Shown here: in pieces, positions 1 to 6,166 of the stretch
Position numbering within the stretch: position 1 is the stretch's first letter
How the letters are laid out: each line of letters opens with the position of its first letter
Origin: Clostridia bacterium
GTDB lineage: Bacteria; Bacillota_A; Clostridia; Oscillospirales; CAG-272
NCBI GenBank assembly: GCA_017472105.1
Contig: JAFUQY010000039.1
Coordinates: 1 to 12,266 of the forward strand
Reading direction: 5' to 3'
DNA: 12,266 nt
Notes under the pieces: generated by a model
Database searches by the model: none
Seen by the model: the letters and a program-made list of their open reading frames with translations, nothing else
Told to the model about the DNA's origin: nothing
Translations under genes and position numbers: made by a program

Positions 1-981
1 GAACGGTACAACGTGGTCGCAATCTCCGACAAAATCGAAGCGAGACGTGCCCGCGCAAAGGAAGAATACGAAAACTGCGACGTTTACGAAGACTACCGCG
101 AGCTTCTGGCGCGCAAGGATATCGACCTCGTCGTCAACTCCACGTTCTCCTACCTGCACTATCCCGTGACCATGGACGCCCTTCGCCACGGCAAGAATGT
201 GGTGTCCGAGAAGCCGTTCTCCAAGTTCGCCATCGAATGCGAGGACATGATCCGCACGGCAAAGGAAAACGACGTGACCCTCACCGTGTTCCAGCAGTCC
301 CGCGTGGCGCCGTATTTCACGAGAATCCGCGAGATCATCGACTCCGGCAAGCTCGGCGACATCGCGCAGATCACCATCCACTTCTCCGGCTATACCAGAC
401 GCTGGGACTGGCAGACTTCCCGCAGATACTACGGCGGATGCCTCTTGAATACCGGACCGCACCCGCTCGATCAGGCATTGCAGCTGCTTGACACCGAGGA
501 GATGCCGAACGTGTTCTCCGTTCTCAAGCGGATCAACTCGGCAGGCGACGCGGAAGACTACGCAAAAGTCATCCTCACAGCACCCGGCAGACCGCTCATC
601 GACCTCGAAATCAGTCCCGCCGACGCGTACAACGACTTCACCTACCGCATCCACGGCTCCAGAGGCTCCCTCACCGCAACGCTCTCGAAGATCAGGTGGA
701 GATATTTTGACGAATGCGAAATGCCTGCGTTCACGTTTGAGCCGCTGACCAAGCCCGACGGACTGACCCCGGCGTACTGCTCGGAAAAGCTGAACTGGAA
801 CGAATTCGAAGAAGACCTGTCCGGCTCTCCGTTCGACTACGCACCCGCGAAATTCTACGCCAACCTGTACGATCACCTCACAGCAGGGGAAGAACTGCTC
901 ATCAAGCCGGAAAAACTGCTCCAGCAGATCCGCGTCATCGAGCTCATCCACGCGCAGAATCCCATGCCCACGTGGTGCTGA
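1..981 (+). CDS. Gfo/Idh/MocA-family NAD(P)-dependent oxidoreductase (5' end missing)
   Basis: The reading frame is open from the first base (E-R-Y-N-V-V-A-I-S-D...), so the gene starts outside the window and the GTG at 13 is not a real start. Roughly 25-30 N-terminal residues, including the first Rossmann strand and glycine motif, are missing. Visible family marks are the S-E-K-P-F motif with the conserved catalytic-region lysine near visible residue 71, and the G-P-H-P-L-D-Q segment with His near 154 and Asp near 157, which matches the family's H-x-x-D active-site helix. Members oxidise or reduce sugar or inositol hydroxyls with a nicotinamide cofactor in the cytoplasm. A second member of the same superfamily follows after 13 bases, then a NagA-like deacetylase, so a role in sugar or amino-sugar breakdown is likely. 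The substrate cannot be read from sequence. Family call is firm; specificity is unknown. Confidence 0.9.
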   Translation, partial: ERYNVVAISDKIEARRARAKEEYENCDVYEDYRELLARKDIDLVVNSTFSYLHYPVTMDALRHGKNVVSEKPFSKFAIECEDMIRTAKENDVTLTVFQQSRVAPYFTRIREIIDSGKLGDIAQITIHFSGYTRRWDWQTSRRYYGGCLLNTGPHPLDQALQLLDTEEMPNVFSVLKRINSAGDAEDYAKVILTAPGRPLIDLEISPADAYNDFTYRIHGSRGSLTATLSKIRWRYFDECEMPAFTFEPLTKPDGLTPAYCSEKLNWNEFEEDLSGSPFDYAPAKFYANLYDHLTAGEELLIKPEKLLQQIRVIELIHAQNPMPTWC

Positions 982-994
982 TCGGAGGTTCCCC

Positions 995-1864
995 ATGTAT
1001 AAAATCGCCATCATCGGCAGTGAAAACAGCCATGCCCTGCATTTTGCGTCGATTCTCGCACCGAAGTCCGGCGAAAAGAGATTCCCGGATATCGAGCTGA
1101 TCGGCGTCTGCGGGGATGAAAAATCAAACGCGGCGATTGCCGAAAAAACTGCCCTCACCTGCTTCACGGACGATCCGAACGCCTTCTTCGGCAAGGTCGA
1201 CGGCATCATGGTCACCTCGCGTCACGGCGGCGTGCATCTGAAATACGCGAAGCCCTACATGGACGCGGGCTGCAAAATCTGGCTCGATAAGCCCATCACC
1301 GCATCGGTGAAAGACGCCGAAGAGGTTGTCCGCATCGTGAAGGAGAAAAATCTGCTTCTCTGCGGCGGATCTTCTCTCGCGGGAGCGGAAGGTACGGTGA
1401 AAATGGCAGAATTCGTCCGCGAAAACCGCGCAAAGGTCACCGGCGGACACGTCACAGCTCCCATCAATCTCGTCAACGACTACGGCAATTTCTGGTTCTA
1501 CTCCCAGCATCTTGTGCAGATGGTCACGGAGGTGTTCGGGCAGGAGATCACATCCGTGGAAGCACGCGAAAAGAAGGACGGCGTCCACTCGATCCTGCAT
1601 TATCCGGATTTCGATGTGACGGCGTACTTCGGTGCGGGCTATTCCATCACGGCATACCTCGGCGGCTACGGTGTCAAGTGTCAGGAAGTCGAGCTGACCG
1701 GCGAATATTTCATGCCGGAGCTGAACGAAATGGCGGAAATGCTCCGTCACAGTAAGGTTCGCCAGACTCCTGAGGAAGTGGTGTGCCCGGTTACCGTCAT
1801 CGACGCGATCATCCGCTCCATGGAATCCGGCGGAGCAGAAACCGGACTGCGGGAGATCGTATGA
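995..1864 (+). CDS. Short Gfo/Idh/MocA-like oxidoreductase
   Basis: This 289-aa protein begins with a Rossmann-like strand, M-Y-K-I-A-I-I-G-S, but the loop that normally reads G-x-G-x-x-G is G-S-E-N-S-H (residues 8-13). The E-K-P motif is present as L-D-K-P-I with Lys99, and Y-S-Q-H at 169-172 could supply the active-site histidine. At 289 residues it is shorter than typical members (330-400), mostly in the C-terminal half. The start ATG at 995 has CGGAGG a few bases upstream. The stop codon overlaps the next start as ATGA, so it is translationally coupled to the NagA-like gene. It probably acts on the same sugar pathway as the preceding oxidoreductase. The changed glycine loop may alter cofactor binding, or the protein may have a non-classical role. 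Superfamily membership is well supported; reaction unknown. Confidence 0.82.
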   Translation: MYKIAIIGSENSHALHFASILAPKSGEKRFPDIELIGVCGDEKSNAAIAEKTALTCFTDDPNAFFGKVDGIMVTSRHGGVHLKYAKPYMDAGCKIWLDKPITASVKDAEEVVRIVKEKNLLLCGGSSLAGAEGTVKMAEFVRENRAKVTGGHVTAPINLVNDYGNFWFYSQHLVQMVTEVFGQEITSVEAREKKDGVHSILHYPDFDVTAYFGAGYSITAYLGGYGVKCQEVELTGEYFMPELNEMAEMLRHSKVRQTPEEVVCPVTVIDAIIRSMESGGAETGLREIV

Positions 1865-3024
1865 AAACGAAATTTCACAACTTCATCCTCGTGACAGCGG
1901 ACGGCTGTGAAACAGGGCAGAAGATTTACACCGAAAACGGCATCATCACCGCCGTGACGGAGGAAAATCTGCCCGCGGAACGTGAAATCGACTGCGGTGG
2001 TGACTACCTCTCGGCGGGATGGATCGACATTCACACCCACGGAGCCGGCGGTGCGGATTTCCTCGACGGAACGCCCGAAGCGTATCATACAGCCGCACGG
2101 ATGCACGGAATCCACGGAGCCACGACGATTCTTCCGACGACGACTTCCGTTGACCGTGACCGGATCGTGCAGGCGGCATCCGCATTCGAGCAGGCGAAGG
2201 AGTACCGCGATATCCCGGACATGCCCGGACTGCATCTCGAAGGACCGTACCTCGCCGCATCGCAGAAGGGGGCGCAGGAGGACCGGTTCATCCATCCGTT
2301 CGACAAAACCGAAACCGACGAAATCCTCGCCGCGTCCGATAAAATCCTGCGATGGACTGCCGCACCGGAGCTTGACGGAGCCGCGGAATTTGCGAAAACG
2401 CTCACATCGCGCGGAATTCTCCCCTGCATCGGTCATACGGATGCGACATTCAGCGAAACAGAGACGGCATTTGCGCAGGGATTCACGCACATCACGCATC
2501 TCTACTCCTGCATGAGCACCGTGCACCGGGTCAATGCATACCGGGTTGCGGGCGTGCTTGAGGCGGCGTATTATCTGGACGACATGACGGTGGAAATCAT
2601 CGCGGACGGCTCGCATCTCCCAGCGGAACTGCTGAAATACGTGGTGAAGTTCAAGGGACGCGACAGAATCGCCCTGGTCACCGACTCCATGCGTGCGGCG
2701 GGAATGCCGGAAGGGGAAAGTGTGCTCGGCGCTCTTGACAACGGACTTCCCGTGATTGTGGAGGACGGCGTTGCCAAGCTGACGGACAGAACGGCATTTG
2801 CCGGCTCCGTTGCGACCTCTGACATGCTCATCCGCACGATGGTGAATCTGGCTGAGGTTCCGCTCCACGATGCCGTGTACATGCAGACCGTCACACCCGC
2901 GAAAATCATGGGACTGACGGACAGAGGTGCCGTGAAACCCGGACTGCGCGCGGACTTTACCGTGTTTGACAGAGAAATCCGCGTCACCAAAACCGTCGTC
3001 GCAGGGAACGTCATTTATGAATGA
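1861..3024 (+). CDS. nagA: N-acetylglucosamine-6-phosphate deacetylase family protein (NagA-like)
   Basis: This 387-aa amidohydrolase has the normal NagA length. I chose ATG 1861 (M-K-T-K-F-H-N-F) because it overlaps the previous stop and has GGGAG upstream; an in-frame GTG at 1783 would add 26 unrelated residues. Visible motifs are H-T-H-G (His58, His60), H-L-E-G-P-Y with metal ligand Glu127, G-H-T-D-A (His192), T-H-L-Y (His213), D-G-S-H-L-P (His252) and V-T-D-S-M with catalytic Asp275. The H-x-H pair suggests a two-metal site, unlike the E. coli enzyme. NagA removes acetate from GlcNAc-6-phosphate in the cytoplasm. Two features differ from classical NagA: H-L-Y-S-C-M replaces the H-L-Y/F-N-A-M substrate loop, and the phosphate-contacting R-E-P-G stretch is replaced by N-A-Y-R. 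A related N-acyl sugar is therefore possible. No nagB gene follows. Family certain, exact substrate less so. Confidence 0.88.
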   Translation: MKTKFHNFILVTADGCETGQKIYTENGIITAVTEENLPAEREIDCGGDYLSAGWIDIHTHGAGGADFLDGTPEAYHTAARMHGIHGATTILPTTTSVDRDRIVQAASAFEQAKEYRDIPDMPGLHLEGPYLAASQKGAQEDRFIHPFDKTETDEILAASDKILRWTAAPELDGAAEFAKTLTSRGILPCIGHTDATFSETETAFAQGFTHITHLYSCMSTVHRVNAYRVAGVLEAAYYLDDMTVEIIADGSHLPAELLKYVVKFKGRDRIALVTDSMRAAGMPEGESVLGALDNGLPVIVEDGVAKLTDRTAFAGSVATSDMLIRTMVNLAEVPLHDAVYMQTVTPAKIMGLTDRGAVKPGLRADFTVFDREIRVTKTVVAGNVIYE

Positions 3025-3076
3025 TTCCTCCGGCTGCGGGACAGAATAAAAGAAACAAAACGAAAGGAACAATACA

Positions 3077-3382
3077 ATGATTACCGAACTCACCCTCACC
3101 AATTTTGAAGAAGAGGCAGTCAAATCCGACAAGCCCGTTCTCATCGACTTCTGGGCAACCTGGTGCGGCCCGTGCCGTATGCTTTCTCCCATCGTGGACG
3201 AAATCGCGGAGGAACGCACGGACATCAAGGTCTGCAAGGTCAATGTGGACAACGAAAACGAACTCGCCGCGAAATTCGGCGTTATGAGCATTCCCACCCT
3301 CGTTCTCCTCGACAAGGGCGAAATCAAGGGCACCTCCATCGGCTATAAACCCAAGAAGGACATCCTCGCGTTCATCGGCTGA
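3077..3382 (+). CDS. trxA: Thioredoxin
   Basis: A 101-aa single-domain thioredoxin, close to the usual 103-110. The redox motif W-C-G-P-C places the active cysteines at 30 and 33, preceded by the V-L-I-D-F-W-A-T strand with the buried Asp24. The cis-proline is Pro73 in S-I-P-T. An extra cysteine is present at 53. There is no signal peptide, so it is cytoplasmic. It would reduce protein disulfides using electrons from a thioredoxin reductase, which is not encoded in this window. The start at 3077 has a GAAAGGA ribosome site. It lies 52 bases after the NagA-like gene with no clear terminator or promoter between, and 23 bases before the aldo/keto reductase, so co-transcription is plausible. Its place in a sugar-catabolism run may be incidental. 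Confidence 0.96.
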   Translation: MITELTLTNFEEEAVKSDKPVLIDFWATWCGPCRMLSPIVDEIAEERTDIKVCKVNVDNENELAAKFGVMSIPTLVLLDKGEIKGTSIGYKPKKDILAFIG

Positions 3383-3405
3383 GGCAGCGAAAGGACAACA
3401 TCATC

Positions 3406-4278
3406 ATGAACAGATTTACAGATACCTACACCATGTCGAACGGCGTGACGATTCCGTGCATCGGATACGGCACATGGCAGACACCTGACGGGGAAACGGC
3501 GGTGAATTCCGTCAAGTGCGCGCTGGAAAACGGCTACCGCCACATCGACACCGCGGCGGGATACGCGAACGAAGGCTCCGTCGGCGAGGCAGTCCGTCTC
3601 TCCGGCGTGAAGCGTGAGGAAATTTTTATCACCACCAAGCACTGGGTTACCGAACGCGGTTACGAAAAGACCATCGCCGCATGCGAGGAATCCCTCCGTC
3701 AGCTTGGCATGGACTACCTCGATCTCTACCTCATCCACTGGCCGATGGTCGAAAAGTGCGGCGAAAACTGGCGCGAAGTCAACGCAGACACCTGGCGCGG
3801 CTTTGAAAAGCTGTACAAGGACGGCAAAATCCGTGCCATCGGCGTGAGCAACTTCATGCCCACCCATCTCGAAGCGCTGAAGCTGACCGCGGAAATCATG
3901 CCCCACGTCAACCAGATCGAGTTCCATCCCGGCTATACCCAGCCCGAGGTCGTGAACTACTGCAAGGCGAACAACATTCTCGTCGAAGCATGGAGCCCGC
4001 TCGGCTGCGGCAAGGTTCTCGGCGATCCCACCGTCAACGCAATTGCAGAAGCGCACGGCAAAACTGCGGCACATGTCTGCATCCGTTACGCGCTCCAGCA
4101 CGGCGTTCTTCCTCTGCCGAAGTCCGTCACTCCGTCCAGAATCGCGGACAACACCAATGTGTTCGACTTCGAGCTGACGGAAGCGGAAATGAAGACGCTC
4201 GATTCCATGCCCCGCACCGGTTACAGCGGATTCTACGCGGAAAACGCACCCGCAGACGCCATCGCATTCGCGGACTGA
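3406..4278 (+). CDS. Aldo/keto reductase (AKR5-like, 2,5-diketogluconate reductase type)
   Basis: This 290-aa protein has the full AKR catalytic tetrad: Asp48 in H-I-D-T-A, Tyr53 in A-G-Y, Lys78 in T-T-K-H and His111 in L-I-H-W-P. The G-V-S-N-F strand is at 146-150. The C-terminal L-P-K-S-V-T-P-S-R-I segment (Lys239, Ser240, Arg245, Asn249) is the NADPH adenosine-phosphate site, so NADPH is the likely cofactor. These soluble cytoplasmic enzymes reduce aldehydes and ketones, including keto-sugars and methylglyoxal; the substrate cannot be fixed here. The start at 3406 follows GAAAGGA and lies 23 bases after thioredoxin. A hairpin terminator begins 14 bases after the stop, so it is the last gene of the + run. 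Family assignment is firm. Confidence 0.94.
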   Translation: MNRFTDTYTMSNGVTIPCIGYGTWQTPDGETAVNSVKCALENGYRHIDTAAGYANEGSVGEAVRLSGVKREEIFITTKHWVTERGYEKTIAACEESLRQLGMDYLDLYLIHWPMVEKCGENWREVNADTWRGFEKLYKDGKIRAIGVSNFMPTHLEALKLTAEIMPHVNQIEFHPGYTQPEVVNYCKANNILVEAWSPLGCGKVLGDPTVNAIAEAHGKTAAHVCIRYALQHGVLPLPKSVTPSRIADNTNVFDFELTEAEMKTLDSMPRTGYSGFYAENAPADAIAFAD

Positions 4279-4292
4279 CAATTAACCGAACA

Positions 4293-4323
4293 AAAAATCA
4301 CCCCTGTCATGGAGGTGATTTTT
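4293..4323. terminator. Bidirectional intrinsic terminator between convergent genes
   Basis: A 10-bp perfect stem pairs AAAAATCACC (4293-4302) with GGTGATTTTT (4314-4323) around an 11-base loop. The A-rich left and T-rich right arms give a U-tract to transcripts from either side. It lies between the stops of the aldo/keto reductase (+) and the ZIP transporter (-) and can end both. Confidence 0.85.
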
Positions 4324-4337
4324 GTTTGTGGTTCTAT

Positions 4338-5090
4338 TCAGCCCAGCAGAACGTCCGAAATCAGCATCACGCAGAATCCGACGAGGAGGGCATAAGTTGC
4401 GCCTCGTTCGCTTCCGTGGGCGTGGGTTTCCGGGATCATTTCATCGCTGACGACGTAGAGCATGGTGCCGCCTGCGAATGCCAGCGCGAACGGCAGTATC
4501 GCCGAGGCAAGACTGACCGCGAAGTAGCCGATGAGTGTGCCGACAACCTCGACAAGTCCCGTAATCATGGCGCAGACGAAGGTTTTCTTCGGGGATACAC
4601 CTGCCGCGAGCATGGGACCGATGATGACCATACCCTCGGGGATGTTCTGAAGCGCAATGCCGCCCGCGATCATGAGAGCCTGCGATACATTGCCCGAGCC
4701 GAATCCGACGCCCGCCGCGATGCCTTCCGGCAGATTGTGGATGGCGATGGCAGTCACGAACAGGAGAACCTTGCTCAGATTCGCGTTGTGGTGCTCCTCG
4801 ATGTCACTGCCGACCATTTTGTGCAGATGCGGAACCAGCTTGTCGATCAGGTTCAGGCATAACGCGCCCGTGAAAATCCCGGCAATGGTGAGTATCAGCC
4901 CGTACTTCCCGCCGTAATCCAGAGAGGGCAGGATCAGACCGAGCACCGCGGCAGAGAGCATCACCCCTGCTGCGAAGGACAGGACGATGTCTGAAAAACG
5001 GTGGGAGATTTTTTTGAATACAAAGCCGATGAGGGAGCCGATGATCGTCGCACCGCCTACGCCAAGGGCTGTCAGAAATACCATTTCCAT
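4338..5090 (-). CDS. ZIP-family divalent metal transporter (GufA/ZupT-like)
   Basis: A 250-aa integral membrane protein of about eight hydrophobic segments, the usual size for bacterial ZIPs. The signature helices are present: H-N-L-P-E-G at 118-123 and Q-N-I-P-E-G at 148-153, which line the metal path, plus Glu181 in the following helix and D-E-M-I-P-E-T-H at 216-223. A histidine-bearing loop (His88, 90, 100, 101) precedes the first signature helix and may bind metal. ZIPs import Zn2+, Fe2+ or Mn2+ into the cytoplasm. The start ATG has AAAGGAG 8 bases upstream. The gene lies 35 bases after the BFD-like gene in the same direction, so it is probably the third gene of the Fe-S operon. That company makes iron a reasonable guess, but metal choice cannot be read from these residues. 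Transport family is certain. Confidence 0.95.
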   Translation of the reverse strand: MEMVFLTALGVGGATIIGSLIGFVFKKISHRFSDIVLSFAAGVMLSAAVLGLILPSLDYGGKYGLILTIAGIFTGALCLNLIDKLVPHLHKMVGSDIEEHHNANLSKVLLFVTAIAIHNLPEGIAAGVGFGSGNVSQALMIAGGIALQNIPEGMVIIGPMLAAGVSPKKTFVCAMITGLVEVVGTLIGYFAVSLASAILPFALAFAGGTMLYVVSDEMIPETHAHGSERGATYALLVGFCVMLISDVLLG

Positions 5091-5125
5091 AAATCAATCT
5101 CCTTTCAGTGCCGGCGCAGTCTTTC

Positions 5126-5335
5126 TTACACTTTGTCGTGACCCATCATGATATCGGAGATCACGTCGAGTACCTTGTCATGGCATCCGCCGCAGCCGGT
5201 GGAACAGTGGGTAACCTTCTTCACGTCTTCGAATGCTTCCAGAACATCGCTGAATTTCTTCATCTTGTGCAGAGCCTGTGCGATATCGTTGTAGCTTACC
5301 TGCTTGCATTTGCAGATTGTGTAGTTTTCCTTCAT
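5126..5335 (-). CDS. BFD-like [2Fe-2S]-binding protein
   Basis: A 69-aa protein with the bacterioferritin-associated-ferredoxin cysteine pattern: C-K-C at 8-10 near the N-terminus and C-G-G-C at 48-51 before a C-terminal helix. That is C-x-C then C-x-x-C, as in E. coli Bfd. An extra cysteine at 44 (H-C-S-T-G-C) is not part of the standard four. In E. coli, Bfd passes electrons to bacterioferritin to release stored iron; similar domains also occur as electron-transfer modules of other enzymes. No bacterioferritin is in the window. The start has AAAGGAG directly after the stop of the upstream Fe-S gene (17-base gap), so the two are co-transcribed, and the ZIP transporter follows. An electron-transfer or iron-sensing partner role for the larger Fe-S protein is an inference. 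Confidence 0.85.
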   Translation of the reverse strand: MKENYTICKCKQVSYNDIAQALHKMKKFSDVLEAFEDVKKVTHCSTGCGGCHDKVLDVISDIMMGHDKV

Positions 5336-5352
5336 TGTTGTGATCTCCTTTG

Positions 5353-6054
5353 TTAGTCAAGAATTTTACCGTCGGTGGAGATTGTTACCACCTGCCACGG
5401 GATGAATTTACCGCTTGCCTGAAGTGCGCGTTTGACTGCGTTTTCAATGCCGCCGCAGCAGGGAACTTCCATGCGCACGATTTTCACGCTTTTGATATTG
5501 TTGTTTCGGATGATCGCGGTCAGCTTTTCCGCATAATCGCCTTCGTCCAGCTTCGGGCATCCGATGAGGGTAATGTGATTCCGGATGAATTCGTTGTGGA
5601 AGTTACCGTATGCATAGGCTGTGCAGTCCGCCGCGATGAGGAGATTTGCGTTGTCGAAATACGGTGCATTCACGGGAACGAGCTTGATCTGGCACGGCCA
5701 CTGCTGAAGCTGACTGCTTACGGAAGAAGCTGCCGGTCTGCCGATTGCGGGAACGTCACGCTTGATCGCCTTGGACTGGGTTCCGGGACAGCCGCAGGGG
5801 AGCTTGACCCCGTGTTTCTTCATTTTCGCCTGACGGACTGCTTCTTCGTTGTATGCCGGCGCCTCGCGTTCCTCAAAGCTGATGGCATCGGTGGGACATG
5901 CAGGGAGACAGTCGCCGAGACCGTCGCAGTAATCCTCGCGGGTCAGCTTTGCCTTGCCGTTTACCATTTCGATGGCACCTTCATGGCACGCCGCGGCACA
6001 CGCTCCGCATCCGTTGCATTTTTCTTCGTCGATCTTAATGATCTTTCTGCGCAT
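5353..6054 (-). CDS. Cysteine-rich 4Fe-4S dicluster-type protein of unknown role
   Basis: A 233-aa protein with two parts. Residues 8-58 are ferredoxin-like: C-N-G-C-G-A-C-x3-C (Cys13, 16, 19, 23) and C-x5-C-x3-C-P (Cys43, 49, 53). The second motif has Leu46 where the usual C-x-x-C-x-x-C-x-x-x-C-P has a cysteine, so the second cluster may be three-ligand, or use another ligand. Residues 85-233 carry more cysteine motifs: C-G-C-P-G at 87-91, A-A-D-C at 141-144, G-C-P-K at 165-168 and P-C-C-G-G at 198-202. I know this two-part architecture from Clostridia and other anaerobes, where it is annotated only as an Fe-S binding protein. The start has a near-perfect AAAGGAGG. It heads the operon with the BFD-like and ZIP genes and is divergent to a Crp-family regulator. 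Redox or metal-related function is likely; the reaction is unknown. Confidence 0.85.
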   Translation of the reverse strand: MRRKIIKIDEEKCNGCGACAAACHEGAIEMVNGKAKLTREDYCDGLGDCLPACPTDAISFEEREAPAYNEEAVRQAKMKKHGVKLPCGCPGTQSKAIKRDVPAIGRPAASSVSSQLQQWPCQIKLVPVNAPYFDNANLLIAADCTAYAYGNFHNEFIRNHITLIGCPKLDEGDYAEKLTAIIRNNNIKSVKIVRMEVPCCGGIENAVKRALQASGKFIPWQVVTISTDGKILD

Positions 6055-6093
6055 ATAGTATCCTCCTTTGTATCGGATGGCTGAAAGTTATTC

Positions 6094-6122
6094 TTGCTTT
6101 TCTGCCTTTATTATAGTATAAT
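6094..6122 (+). promoter_or_regulatory. Predicted promoter of the Crp/Fnr-family regulator
   Basis: TTGCTT (6094-6099), a 17-base spacer and a consensus TATAAT (6117-6122) form a sigma-A-like promoter with a start near 6129. Its -10 is one base from the -10 of the opposing promoter, so the two promoters are interlocked and cannot easily be occupied together. Confidence 0.6.
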
Positions 6123-6138
6123 AGAGCCGTAATGTATG
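6110..6138 (-). promoter_or_regulatory. Predicted promoter of the Fe-S/BFD/ZIP operon
   Basis: On the - strand, TATAAT occupies 6115-6110. A 17-base spacer puts the -35 hexamer at 6138-6133, read as CATACA, which matches the TTGACA consensus at only three positions. Transcription would start near 6103 and give a leader of about 49 bases. A consensus -10 with a poor -35 is what activator-dependent promoters show, and the palindrome at 6137-6152 sits where such an activator binds. Confidence 0.55.
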
Positions 6139-6152
6139 TTGAATTTTCAACA
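6137..6152. promoter_or_regulatory. 16-base perfect palindrome, probable Crp/Fnr-type operator
   Basis: TGTTGAATTTTCAACA has 7-base perfect arms around TT. In the Crp frame it reads TGTTG-N6-CAACA, the same 5-6-5 layout as the TGTGA-N6-TCACA consensus. The centre (6144.5) falls at -41.5 from the predicted start of the - strand operon, the class II activator position. It falls at about +9 to +24 of the regulator's own transcript, where binding would block it. The divergent Crp-family protein is the obvious candidate binder. Confidence 0.65.
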
Positions 6153-6166
6153 AAACGGAGAAAAAC

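Noticed and set aside
1747..3339. 530-codon open frame on the - strand across the NagA-like and thioredoxin genes
   Set aside because: It is antisense to two well-supported genes, its translation is rich in Arg, His and Cys with no recognisable motif, and such long shadows are common in GC-rich coding DNA.
3343..4281. 312-codon - strand frame opposite the aldo/keto reductase
   Set aside because: It is a codon-bias shadow; the + strand gene has the whole AKR tetrad and cofactor motif.
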